NCBI RefSeq assembly: GCF_009729075.1
Contig: NZ_VTGY01000010.1
Location: 35,210-99,209, forward strand
Source: Mycolicibacterium sp. CBMA 226
GTDB taxonomy: Bacteria > Actinomycetota > Actinomycetes > Mycobacteriales > Mycobacteriaceae
Length of the DNA: 64,000 nt
Direction: 5' to 3'
Positions 16,549-24,866 of this stretch are shown here, piece by piece. Within the stretch, counting starts at the first letter, position 1. Each line of letters starts with the position of its first letter. The position numbers and the translations under genes are program-made. The notes under the pieces were generated by a model. It saw only the letters and a list, made by a program, of their open reading frames with translations. It was not told where the DNA came from and searched no databases.

Positions 16549-17577
16549 ATGAGCGGGGAACTTGTGATCGACGTTGCGCGCCTTGCTGATTGGCTGGACC
16601 GGTCGGGGATTCCCGGTGCAGGCGCACCACTCGAAGCCACATATCTGTCCGGTGGCACACAGAATGTCATCTACCGGATCACGCGCGGCGACCACACCTG
16701 CGTACTCCGCATGCCGCCTCCGGATGCTCCGCCCGACCGCGACAAGGGCATCTTCCGCGAATGGCGCATCATCGAGGCCCTCGATGGCACCGACGTGCCG
16801 CACACGGCCGCGGTTGGAGTGTGCGCGGACCCGGCTGTGCTCGGCCGGCCGTTCTATCTGATGGGACACGTCGACGGCTGGTCTCCAATGGACCGGCACG
16901 GCGTCTGGCCCGACCCTTTCGACGGGGACGTCGAGGCCCGTGCAGGTCTGTCGTATCAATTGGCCGAAGGCATCGCCCTGCTGTCCAAGGTCGATTGGAA
17001 GGCCAAGGGACTGCACGACCTTGGCCGCCCCGACGGCTTTCACGAACGCCAGGTCGATCGCTGGACTTCCTTCTTCGAGCGCATCAAAGGCCGCGAGATC
17101 GACGGCCTGGACGTCACCACCGGGTGGCTGCGCCATCACCGCCCGCTCGACTTCATCCCTGGGCTCATGCACGGCGACTATCAGTTCGCCAACGTGATGT
17201 ACCGGCACGGCGCACCGGCGACCATGGCCGCGATAGTCGACTGGGAGATGGGCACCGTCGGGGACCCCAAGCTCGACCTCGGCTGGATGGTGCAGAGCTG
17301 GCCGGAGCACATGGACGCGCCGTCAGCGATGAACTACGTCGACATGCGCGGAATGCCCTCACGCGCAGCGGTCGTCGACCACTACGCCAAGGTGTCCGGA
17401 CGCCAGGTCGATGACCTCGACTACTACCTCGTGCTGGCCAAGTGGAAGCTGGCGATCGTGCTGGAGCAGGGCTTCCAGCGGGCCGGCGACAACGAGAAGC
17501 TTCTCGCCTACGGACCGGTGATCACGTCCTTGATGCGTGAAGCGGCCGAGCTTGCCGAGTCCAGTGACTACCGGTGA
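16549..17577 (+). CDS. phosphotransferase (APH/choline-kinase-like) family protein
   Basis: A 342-residue protein kinase-like phosphotransferase. It shows LSGGTQNVIYRI at the nucleotide loop, a Lys/Arg-containing VLRM strand, the catalytic loop HGDYQFANVM (Brenner motif) and the metal-binding Asp in AIVDWEMGTVGDP. Actinobacterial members of this subgroup, resembling the N-terminal domain of ACAD10/11, often sit in acyl-CoA and steroid catabolic clusters and may phosphorylate hydroxyacyl-CoAs. A GTG at 16564 is an alternative start. The next gene overlaps by four bases. Confidence 0.85.
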   Translation: MSGELVIDVARLADWLDRSGIPGAGAPLEATYLSGGTQNVIYRITRGDHTCVLRMPPPDAPPDRDKGIFREWRIIEALDGTDVPHTAAVGVCADPAVLGRPFYLMGHVDGWSPMDRHGVWPDPFDGDVEARAGLSYQLAEGIALLSKVDWKAKGLHDLGRPDGFHERQVDRWTSFFERIKGREIDGLDVTTGWLRHHRPLDFIPGLMHGDYQFANVMYRHGAPATMAAIVDWEMGTVGDPKLDLGWMVQSWPEHMDAPSAMNYVDMRGMPSRAAVVDHYAKVSGRQVDDLDYYLVLAKWKLAIVLEQGFQRAGDNEKLLAYGPVITSLMREAAELAESSDYR

Positions 17578-18542
17578 AGGCCGTTGTCTGTCCCGAATAT
17601 GGCCCGCCCGAGGTGGTCCGGGTCGACGACGTCCCGCCTCCCGCCCTGTCTGCCGGGCAGGTCCGGATCCGCGTCCACGTTGCGGCGGTGAATTTTCCCG
17701 ACGTGCTGTTCATCGCGAATCGGTACCAGGTCAGCGTGCCGACACCCTTCGTGCCCGGCAGCGAGTTCGCCGGCGTCGTCATAGAAGTCGCCGACGCCGC
17801 CAGCGATTTCACGATCGGTGACAGGGTGTCGGGCGCCGCGTTACACGGCGCCTTCGCCGAAGAAGTAGTGGCGCCCGCTGCCGGTTTGACCCGTATCCCC
17901 GATGGCGTCGACGACCGGACGGCTGCCGCCTACGGCGTCGCCCACGGCACCGCCTACCATGCGCTGCGGTCCGCGGCGCAGCTCAGCTCGGGGCAGGACC
18001 TGGTGGTACTGGGCGCCGGGGGCGGTGTCGGGTTGGCGGCGGTGCAACTGGGGGTCCTGCTCGGCGCGAGCATCACCGCAGTGGCGTCATCGGCTGAAAA
18101 ACTCGCCGCGGCAGCGTCATACGGCGCCGCTCACCTCGTGCCGCACGGCACCTCGGACCTACGCGCCGCCTTGCGTCGGGCCGTTCCGGACGGCGCACAC
18201 GCGGTCATCGACCCGGTTGGGGGCGACGTCGCCGAGCCGGCGCTGCGATCGCTGCGGCCCGGTGGCCGCTTCGTCACTGTCGGCTTCGCGTCGGGCATCA
18301 TCCCGCGCATCCCCTTGAACCTGGTCCTCATCAAGGGCGCACATGTAATCGGCTTCCAGCTCCGCGACATCCCGTCCGACGAATTCCACCGCAACCGAAC
18401 GGAACTCGCCGCGCTACTGGCGGGCGGAAAGGTGGTGCCACACGTCGGCGCCATCTACCAGCTCGGTGACGCCGCGCAGGCACTGAGGCTGGTTGCCGAC
18501 GGCAGAGCCATCGGCAAGGTCCTCATCGAGGTCGCGGGTTAG
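17574..18542 (+). CDS. MDR-family NADPH:quinone oxidoreductase-like enzyme
   Basis: A 322-residue medium-chain dehydrogenase/reductase without the structural or catalytic zinc motifs, so quinone oxidoreductase or enoyl-CoA reductase type. The cofactor motif is GAGGGVG near residues 145-151. VVCPEYGPPEVVRV at the N-terminus and GKVLIEV at the C-terminus are typical. The GTG overlaps the preceding stop (GTGA). It probably reduces a C=C bond of an activated intermediate. Its stop overlaps the tail of the convergent gene at 18539. Confidence 0.88.
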   Translation: MKAVVCPEYGPPEVVRVDDVPPPALSAGQVRIRVHVAAVNFPDVLFIANRYQVSVPTPFVPGSEFAGVVIEVADAASDFTIGDRVSGAALHGAFAEEVVAPAAGLTRIPDGVDDRTAAAYGVAHGTAYHALRSAAQLSSGQDLVVLGAGGGVGLAAVQLGVLLGASITAVASSAEKLAAAASYGAAHLVPHGTSDLRAALRRAVPDGAHAVIDPVGGDVAEPALRSLRPGGRFVTVGFASGIIPRIPLNLVLIKGAHVIGFQLRDIPSDEFHRNRTELAALLAGGKVVPHVGAIYQLGDAAQALRLVADGRAIGKVLIEVAG

Positions 18543-19036
18543 CTCGCGGGAATGAGGTCGGCGGCGACCGAGGCCATCATGCCGATGTGGAACGTCTCGA
18601 CAGAGTTCACCGCCCGTCGGACACCACATGCGGCAAGCGCCTGCGATTTGAATGCCCTTGCTGCAGCACTCAATTCGTGATGCACGGTGTCGATGCCGTG
18701 CAGCTCGGCGGGACACGCCTCACCCCACAATGTCACCTCGGTCTGGCCGGCCGCCAGTGCCGCCAGGACTCCCCCGCGCACCCGGGCGTCGGTGTCGAAC
18801 AGGTGGGCAGCGACGGCCACGGTCTGCGGGTGCGGCCGGGTCCTGCCCTTAATGAACGCCGAGTCTAGATCTGCGGCATGGACGCCCAGAATCTGCAGCG
18901 GGCGGTCATCCTCGTCGCAATCGGCGATCAGCACGGTGACATCCCAGCCCGCCGCCACCCGGTCGAACAACCAGCCGCCGGCGTTTTCCACGGCCTCCGC
19001 GACAGTGGCGGCCACGACGTCGAAGCGGTACTTCAT
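18539..19036 (-). CDS. hypothetical protein, unrecognised
   Basis: A 165-residue soluble protein starting at the ATG at 19036, which overlaps the stop of the TetR gene (ATGA). Visible features are MKYRFDVVAATVAEAVENAGGWLFDR at the start (given here only as position 1-26 of the protein in part), an acidic DCDEDDRP patch, AAHLFDTDARVRGG, and a His-rich GIDTVHHEL stretch. There is no signal peptide, membrane segment or familiar cofactor motif. Co-translation with the TetR suggests a linked regulatory or stress role. Function not assigned. Confidence 0.7.
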   Translation of the reverse strand: MKYRFDVVAATVAEAVENAGGWLFDRVAAGWDVTVLIADCDEDDRPLQILGVHAADLDSAFIKGRTRPHPQTVAVAAHLFDTDARVRGGVLAALAAGQTEVTLWGEACPAELHGIDTVHHELSAAARAFKSQALAACGVRRAVNSVETFHIGMMASVAADLIPAS

Positions 19037-19638
19037 CTCGGGCCCGTCAGGGCCAGCTCCCGGCGTAACGACTCCACGTAGTCCTTGAACACGTCGGTCA
19101 CCGGCAGCGAAGGATCGAGCAACCATAATGTCTCCATTCCGTTGACAAAGGCCAAAATCTGTACCGCCTTGACGGCGGGGTCCAAGTCGCTGCGATAGCG
19201 ACCAGCCTCCTGCGCCTCCCGGATGCCGTCGCTCAGGATTTTCAGCGCGGCCTGGTAGCGCCGGACCATGCGACCGTGCAGCGGGGCGTCGGGCAGGATG
19301 TTCTCGATCAACAGCACGGCGAATGTGCCGACGAGTTCCGGTGAACGTTCGAACCGCTCGGGCACCCGCATGAGCTCGTCGATCAGGTCGCCACTACGGT
19401 CCGCATGGGCATCGTCGTCGGCGTCGCGGGCGTCGAGCACCGCGTGCAGCAGCTGCTCCTTCGATTCGAAGTGGTGCAGCAGACCGGCGGGCGTCACCCC
19501 CGCCTCACGGGCGATCTGCGCCAATGATGTGCTGCGCCAACCATTTCGAGCGAGCAGGCGTTGGGCGACCTCGAGGATCCGCGCTTTGCGATCGTCACCC
19601 TTGGCGAAGAGCGCGGCGTAGGGACGAGGCTCCGTCAC
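19033..19638 (-). CDS. TetR-family transcriptional regulator
   Basis: 201 residues from the GTG at 19638, which has GAAGGGAG about six bases upstream; the frame continues to 19674 without similarity. The helix-turn-helix is STSLAQIAREAGVTPAGLLHHF, the C-terminal half a TetR ligand domain. A long inverted repeat (ACCAACCTA / TAGGTTGGT) lies just upstream and is the likely autoregulatory operator. It forms a two-gene operon with the hypothetical protein at 18539. Confidence 0.92.
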   Translation of the reverse strand: MTEPRPYAALFAKGDDRKARILEVAQRLLARNGWRSTSLAQIAREAGVTPAGLLHHFESKEQLLHAVLDARDADDDAHADRSGDLIDELMRVPERFERSPELVGTFAVLLIENILPDAPLHGRMVRRYQAALKILSDGIREAQEAGRYRSDLDPAVKAVQILAFVNGMETLWLLDPSLPVTDVFKDYVESLRRELALTGPR

Positions 19639-19657
19639 GCCTACTCCCTTCGGCCGG

Positions 19658-19687
19658 ACCAACCTAGTGAACACACAGTAGGTTGGT
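19658..19687. promoter_or_regulatory. inverted repeat upstream of the TetR at 19033
   Basis: ACCAACCTA (19658-19666) and TAGGTTGGT (19679-19687) are perfect complements separated by 12 bases. The dyad lies 20 to 50 bases upstream of the GTG, as expected for an autoregulatory TetR operator. Confidence 0.6.
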
Positions 19688-19734
19688 TTGGCCGGTGTGA
19701 CAAGGGTCTCACCAAGATTGGTTCTCCGCGCCGT

Positions 19735-20883
19735 CTACAGTCCCAGCGATTTGGCGATGATCAGCTTCATCACCTCACTGGTACCTGCGTAGATGCGCGC
19801 TACGCGCGCATTCATGTACAGCCGTGTGATCGGGTACTCCAGCATGTAGCCGTACCCGCCGAACAACTGGACGCAGCGGTCGACCACGCGGGCCTGGACC
19901 TCCGTGCAGAACAGCTTGACGCGAGCCGCGTCGGCGCCCGACAACTCCCCCGCATTCAATTCGACTACGGCCTTGTCGACCATGGTCTGCGCTGCCTCGA
20001 TCTCCGCCGACATCGCAGCGAGCTCGAACTTGGTGTTCTGGAACGATGCCACCGGTGTGCCGAATGCCTTGCGTTCCTTGACGTAATCGATGGTCGTCGC
20101 CACCGCGGCGCGCGCCTGGCAGACGGACCCGACAGCCACCGTCATCCGTTCCTGCGGCAGATTGTGGCCGAGGTAGCCGAACGCTTCGCCCTCCTCCCCC
20201 AACAGGTTCGCCGCCGGCACCCGTACATCGGTGAAGGAGAGTTCGACGGTGTCCTGCTCTTTGCAGCCCATCTTGTCGAGCACCCGACCCTTTTCGAAGC
20301 CCGGCATGCCGTCCTCGACGACGATCAGTGACAGCCCCCGGCGCCGGTTTTCCGGATCGGTCGACGTACGGGCCACCACGATCACCAGGTCGGCCAGCAG
20401 CCCACCGGTGATGAAGGTCTTGGCGCCGTTGAGCACATACGCGTCGCCGTCGCGGACGGCGGTGGTGCGCACTCCGGCAAGGTCGGAGCCCGTGCCGGGT
20501 TCGGTCATCGCGATGGCGGTCAATAAGGTGCCGGCCGCGAGGCCCGGGAACCAGCGGGCGCGCTGTTCATCGTTGGCGTAGTGCAGGAAGTACGGCAGGA
20601 TCACATCGAGTTGCGTGCGGACCGTCGACAGCGTGACGAGGGCGCGTGCCGCCTCCTCCTGCAGGACCACGTTGTATCGGTAATCGGGAAGTCCGGAGCC
20701 GCCGTACTCCTCGGGTATGGCCATGCCGAGCATGCCCAGTGAGCCCATCTGCTCGAAGATCGAACGGGGCATCTGGCCGGCCTTCTCCCACTCGGCGAAG
20801 TGGGGCTCGACCTCCTTGGCGACGAAGTCGCGGACCAACTTCCGGAACGCCTCGTGGTCTTCGGTGAACAGATCGCGGCGCAT
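19735..20883 (-). CDS. acyl-CoA dehydrogenase
   Basis: A 382-residue FAD-dependent acyl-CoA dehydrogenase. MTEPGTGSDLAG and TFITGG are the flavin/substrate motifs; QLFGGYGYMLEYPITRLYMNARV and IYAGTSEVMK form the C-terminal signature. The residue before GTSE is Ala rather than Glu, so the catalytic base must be elsewhere, as in long-chain and isovaleryl-type members. The ATG at 20883 overlaps the crotonase stop. Last gene of a leftward six-gene operon. Confidence 0.92.
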   Translation of the reverse strand: MRRDLFTEDHEAFRKLVRDFVAKEVEPHFAEWEKAGQMPRSIFEQMGSLGMLGMAIPEEYGGSGLPDYRYNVVLQEEAARALVTLSTVRTQLDVILPYFLHYANDEQRARWFPGLAAGTLLTAIAMTEPGTGSDLAGVRTTAVRDGDAYVLNGAKTFITGGLLADLVIVVARTSTDPENRRRGLSLIVVEDGMPGFEKGRVLDKMGCKEQDTVELSFTDVRVPAANLLGEEGEAFGYLGHNLPQERMTVAVGSVCQARAAVATTIDYVKERKAFGTPVASFQNTKFELAAMSAEIEAAQTMVDKAVVELNAGELSGADAARVKLFCTEVQARVVDRCVQLFGGYGYMLEYPITRLYMNARVARIYAGTSEVMKLIIAKSLGL

Positions 20884-21671
20884 CAATGCTCCAATCTCGG
20901 CACGGCCCATCGGCCGGTGAACGTCGGTTCGCGTTTCGCGGCGAAGGCCGCATACGCCTCCGCGGTATCCGCGGTGGCGAAATTGACTGCCTGGGCTCGG
21001 GATTCGTTGGCGAGTGCGTCCCGCATGGTGGCGGCGGCGCCCTGGTTCAGCAAGGCCTTGGCCTGGCCCAGTGCCACCGGCGGCCCTGCCGCCAGCCGTA
21101 CCGCAAGATCGTCGACGAAACCGTCGATCTCGGTGCCGGACACCACCCAGGTCACCAGATTGAGTGCCTGGGCCTCGTCGGCGTCGATCGTCTCGGCCAG
21201 CAGCGCAAGCCTTTTGGCCTGTTGCAGGCCGACGATCTTAGGCAGCAGCCACGAGCCACCGAGGTCCAGTGACAGCCCACGCTTGGAAAAGATCTGGGAG
21301 AACCGCGATTCCGGTGTCGCGACGACGAAATCGCAGCCCAGGGCCAGGTTCCAGCCGGCGCCGACGGCGACGCCCGTCACCTTGGCGATGGTGGGCAACG
21401 ACAGCTCATGCAGTGCCACCGCGACATCGGTGAGCTTCTGCAGTTTGCGCAGCGGGTGGATGTCCTCGGGCGCGGAAATGTCCGCCCCGGAGCAGAACGC
21501 TCCCCCGGCACCGGTGAGTACCAGCGCCCGCAGGCCCGGATCGCGCTCCGCCGCGTGCAGTTCCTCGGCCAGACGCACCCACAGTTCGGGGTTGATGGCG
21601 TTCTTGCGTTCCGGACGGTTCAGCGTCAAAGTCCGGACGCCGTCACGGTCCTCGCGCAAGAGCACACTCAT
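20883..21671 (-). CDS. enoyl-CoA hydratase/isomerase (crotonase)
   Basis: A 262-residue crotonase. The oxyanion-hole segments are GGAFCSGADIS and VGAGWNLALGCD. At the usual catalytic Glu site it has GLSLDLGGSWLLP, an Asp-Leu-Gly-Gly form common in PaaG-like isomerases, so isomerase is as likely as hydratase. The ATG overlaps the stop of the CoA-transferase gene (ATGA), and its stop overlaps the acyl-CoA dehydrogenase start. Confidence 0.9.
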   Translation of the reverse strand: MSVLLREDRDGVRTLTLNRPERKNAINPELWVRLAEELHAAERDPGLRALVLTGAGGAFCSGADISAPEDIHPLRKLQKLTDVAVALHELSLPTIAKVTGVAVGAGWNLALGCDFVVATPESRFSQIFSKRGLSLDLGGSWLLPKIVGLQQAKRLALLAETIDADEAQALNLVTWVVSGTEIDGFVDDLAVRLAAGPPVALGQAKALLNQGAAATMRDALANESRAQAVNFATADTAEAYAAFAAKREPTFTGRWAVPRLEH

Positions 21672-22918
21672 CCGAGGACCCCGCGTCCACGCAGCCCGGC
21701 GATCTCCGCACTGCTGAAGCCGAGTTCGGCCAGGATGGCGTCCGTGTGCTGGCCGAGGCCGGGCACCGCCCCCATCGGGAACTCGAAGCCTTCGATGATC
21801 GGCGGCGGCAGGATGGCCTCGATCGGACCGGCGGGCGTCTCGACCCGGCGCCACCGGTCGCGCTCGGACAATTGCGGGTGCACCAGCACTTCGCTGGGCA
21901 GGTTGTAGCGGGAGTTCCCGATGCCGGCCTCGTCGGCGACCTTCTGGATCTCCGCCAGATCGTTGGCGGCGCACCACGATCCGATCGCTTCGTTCAGGAC
22001 CGCGCGGTGTTCGCACCGGCCGGAGTTGGTGGCGAACCTGGCGTCGTCGGCAAGATCGGGACGCTCGATGATGTCCCGCGCCAGGCGCTGCCATTCCCGG
22101 TCATTGGTGGTGCCCAGCACCACGGTCTGGCCGTCGGCCGTCGCGAATGCCCCATATGGCGACACCGCGGGCGAACTCATGCCCAGTGGCTGCTGGTCGA
22201 TACCTGAATATTTGGTGTAGGTCAACGGATATCCCATGAGTTCGGCCATGGTGTCGAACAGGCTGACATTCACCGCCGCGCCGCAGCGCGACCGCTCGTC
22301 ACGCGAAAACAACAGGGCCAGAATCGAAAGAGCCGAGTACAGACCCGACGAGATGTCGGCGACGGGCGGCCCGGGCTTGGCCGGTGCGCCGGGTTGTCCG
22401 GTGATCGCACATGTCCCCGACTCGGCCTGCACCAACAGGTCATAGGCCCGCTTGTGGGACAGCGGCCCGCCGGCGCCGTAGCCGTCGATCTCGACGGCGA
22501 TCACGTGAGGATGTGAATCGGTCAAGTCGGCGGGCGAGATGCCCAGCCGCGTGGTGGCGCCTGGCGCCAGGTTCGACACCAGGACATCGGCACCGTCCAG
22601 GAGTCGATGCAGCACGGCCAGACCATCATCGGTCTTCAGATCGAGCGTCAGCGACTCCTTGCCGCGGTTCGCCCAGACGAAGTGCGCCGCTTGACCTATC
22701 ACGACGTCGTCATAGTCGCGGGCGAAGTCCCCGCCGTTCGGGTTCTCCACCTTGATCACCCGGGCACCGAAGTCGGCGAGGGTTCGGGTGCACATGGGCG
22801 CGGACACGGCCTGTTCGAGGGCGATCACCGTCACGCCCGAAAGTGGTGCGCTGTCCTCCCCCCGGTCGCTGCGCTCTCCCCCGCAAGCGGGAGGTGCCCC
22901 CAGCCCCCGAGGTGTCAC
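21668..22918 (-). CDS. class III (CaiB/BaiF-type) CoA-transferase
   Basis: 416 residues. LSGVTVIALEQAVSAPMCTRTLADFGARVIKVE marks the family start (in part), and the catalytic Asp is in VSLFDTMAEL. Such enzymes move CoA between carboxylic acids through an aspartyl-CoA anhydride. The GTG at 22918 overlaps the SDR stop (GTGA). The first 25 or so residues precede the normal family start and are encoded by a GC-rich repeat-like hairpin at 22868-22915, an unusual N-terminal extension. Confidence 0.9.
   Translation of the reverse strand: MTPRGLGAPPACGGERSDRGEDSAPLSGVTVIALEQAVSAPMCTRTLADFGARVIKVENPNGGDFARDYDDVVIGQAAHFVWANRGKESLTLDLKTDDGLAVLHRLLDGADVLVSNLAPGATTRLGISPADLTDSHPHVIAVEIDGYGAGGPLSHKRAYDLLVQAESGTCAITGQPGAPAKPGPPVADISSGLYSALSILALLFSRDERSRCGAAVNVSLFDTMAELMGYPLTYTKYSGIDQQPLGMSSPAVSPYGAFATADGQTVVLGTTNDREWQRLARDIIERPDLADDARFATNSGRCEHRAVLNEAIGSWCAANDLAEIQKVADEAGIGNSRYNLPSEVLVHPQLSERDRWRRVETPAGPIEAILPPPIIEGFEFPMGAVPGLGQHTDAILAELGFSSAEIAGLRGRGVLG
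22874..22893. repeat. hairpin/REP-like element inside the CoA-transferase N-terminus
   Basis: CTCTCCCCCGCAAGCGGGAG forms a short imperfect stem (CTCCC-cGC / GCGGGAG). It lies in a GC-rich block (about 22856-22912) rich in the strings CCCCCGG, GGTGCCCCCAG and CCCCCGA. Similar GC-rich palindromes occur between genes in mycobacteria, but here the block is translated. Family assignment is from memory only. Confidence 0.4.
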
Positions 22919-23673
22919 ATGACCATCCCGCCGTCCACCGGCAGCACCTGGCCGGTGATGTACGACGCGGCATCGGAAGCCATGAAGACGAAGGCACCGG
23001 CCACCTCGTCGGGGTCGGCCCAGCGCTTCATCGGGATACGGTTCATCATGTTGGCCGCGAACTTCTCGTTGGTGCGGATGGTCTCGGTCATCGGCGTGGC
23101 CGCCAGCGGGGCCAGCGCGTTGACCGTGATGCTCTTCGTCGCGAGCTCGCGCGCAAGGGATTTGGTGAAACCGATGATGCCCGCCTTGGCCGCCGAATAG
23201 TTGACCTGGCCGAGCGTCCCGGTCAGCCCGGCCGCCGACGTGACATTCACGATGCGTCCCGCGCCATTCGTCGGAATGTACGACAGGGCCGCCTGCGTGA
23301 CGTTGAACGCACCCATCACGTGGATGTCGAACAGCAGCCGGAACGCGTCCTGCGTCGTCTTCTCGAACATCGCGGGCTTGGTGACTCCGGCATTGTTGAT
23401 CAGGATGTGCAGCGCACCGTCGCCCAGTGCTGCCGCTTGCGCGACGGCAGCGTCCGCCGAGTCGCGGTCCGACACGTCGAGTGCCGCGGACTCAGCCCGG
23501 CCGCCTGCCTGCGAAATGCGTTCCGCCACAGCTGCAGCAGCATCCTTGTCCAGGTCGGTGACCAGCACGGCGGCCCCCGCTGCCGCCAAGGCACCCGCCA
23601 CCGCCGAGCCGATTCCCCCGGCAGCACCGGTGACCAACGCCGCACGGCCGGTCAGGTCGAAATAGGTCCTCAT
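22915..23673 (-). CDS. short-chain dehydrogenase/reductase
   Basis: A 252-residue SDR with TGAAGGIG, NNAG, and catalytic YSAAK; the C-terminus GQVLPVDGGMVM is typical of FabG-like enzymes. The ATG at 23673 is chosen because GGAG lies eight bases upstream; a GTG three codons earlier has no properly spaced site. It starts 15 bases after the acyl-CoA dehydrogenase gene and overlaps the CoA-transferase start. Likely 3-hydroxyacyl-CoA or hydroxy-ring dehydrogenase. Confidence 0.9.
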   Translation of the reverse strand: MRTYFDLTGRAALVTGAAGGIGSAVAGALAAAGAAVLVTDLDKDAAAAVAERISQAGGRAESAALDVSDRDSADAAVAQAAALGDGALHILINNAGVTKPAMFEKTTQDAFRLLFDIHVMGAFNVTQAALSYIPTNGAGRIVNVTSAAGLTGTLGQVNYSAAKAGIIGFTKSLARELATKSITVNALAPLAATPMTETIRTNEKFAANMMNRIPMKRWADPDEVAGAFVFMASDAASYITGQVLPVDGGMVM

Positions 23674-23688
23674 CAGTAGCACTCCATC

Positions 23689-24855
23689 TCAATAACTACG
23701 GGGAAGGCCGAGCACATGTTCGCCGAGGAAGTTCAGGATCATCTCCTGGCTCACCGGTGCGATCTTCATCAGGCGGGACTCCCGGAAGTACCGCGACACG
23801 TGGTACTCCTCGGAATATCCCATGCCGCCGTGCAACTGCAGCGCCCGGTCGGCCGCGGCGAATCCCGCGTCGGCACACAGATACTTCGCGGTATTCGCCT
23901 CACGCCCACAGGGTTTCCCGTTGTCGTAGAGCCACGTCGCCTTGCGCAGGATCAACTCGGCCGCATCGAGGCGGGCCAGCGAGTCGGCCAGCGGGAACTG
24001 CAGGCCCTGATTCATGCCGATGGGACGGTTGAACACGTGGCGCTCATTGCCGTATCTGACGGCCTTCTCCAGCGCGACGCGCCCGATACCGAGCGCTTCG
24101 GCAGCAATGAGCATCCGCTCCGGGTTGAGCCCGTCGAGGATGTACTTGAAACCCTGGCCCTCCTCGCCGACCCGGTGCTCGACCGGCACCATGAGGTCGT
24201 CGATGAAGACCTCATTGGAGCTGACGGCATTGCGGCCCATCTTGCGGATCGGCCGGATATCCACGTGGTTGCGGTCGAGGTCGGTCAGGAACAGCGTCAT
24301 GCCGTCGGTCTTCTTGGTGACCTCGTCGTACGGCGTGGTGCGGGTCAGCAGCAGGATCTTCTCCGACTCGATGGCCTTGGAAATCCATACCTTTCGGCCA
24401 TTGATGCGGTACTTGTCACCTTCGCGTTTGGCGAATGTCGTGATGCGCGAGGTGTCCAGGCCCGCGCCCGGTTCGGTGACGCCGAAGCAGACGTGCAGGT
24501 CGCCGTTGACGATGCGCGGCAGCGTCTCTTTCTTCATCTCCTCCGAGCCGTGCTTGACGACCGGTTGCATGCCGAAGATCGAGAGGTGAATGGCGCTGGC
24601 GCCGTTCATCGCCGCCCCGGACCGGGCCACCTCCTCGAGCAGCAGTGTCGCCTCGGTGATGCCCAGACCGTGGCCGCCGTACTCCTCCGGGATGGTCATG
24701 CCGAGCCAACCACCCTTGGCGATGGCATCGTAGAACTCCTGAGGGAACTCGTGTGCCTGGTCCTTCTCCATCCAGTAGTGGTCGTCGAACTTGGCCGCCA
24801 ACGCCGCCACCGATGACCTGATGAGCTCCTGATCCTCGGACAGCGCGAAGTTCAT
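23689..24855 (-). CDS. acyl-CoA dehydrogenase
   Basis: 388 residues from the ATG at 24855 (a TTG at 24870, overlapping the upstream stop, is an alternative). VTEPGAGLDTSRI and VWISKA mark the flavin domain; the C-terminus has QLHGGMGYSEEYHVSRYFRESR and IAPVSQEM. It lacks the usual GGTxE..Q ending, like other actinobacterial dehydrogenases of the LLHGGxGY type. It follows the amidohydrolase-2 gene in the leftward operon. Confidence 0.92.
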   Translation of the reverse strand: MNFALSEDQELIRSSVAALAAKFDDHYWMEKDQAHEFPQEFYDAIAKGGWLGMTIPEEYGGHGLGITEATLLLEEVARSGAAMNGASAIHLSIFGMQPVVKHGSEEMKKETLPRIVNGDLHVCFGVTEPGAGLDTSRITTFAKREGDKYRINGRKVWISKAIESEKILLLTRTTPYDEVTKKTDGMTLFLTDLDRNHVDIRPIRKMGRNAVSSNEVFIDDLMVPVEHRVGEEGQGFKYILDGLNPERMLIAAEALGIGRVALEKAVRYGNERHVFNRPIGMNQGLQFPLADSLARLDAAELILRKATWLYDNGKPCGREANTAKYLCADAGFAAADRALQLHGGMGYSEEYHVSRYFRESRLMKIAPVSQEMILNFLGEHVLGLPRSY

Positions 24856-24866
24856 GCCCGATGAGA

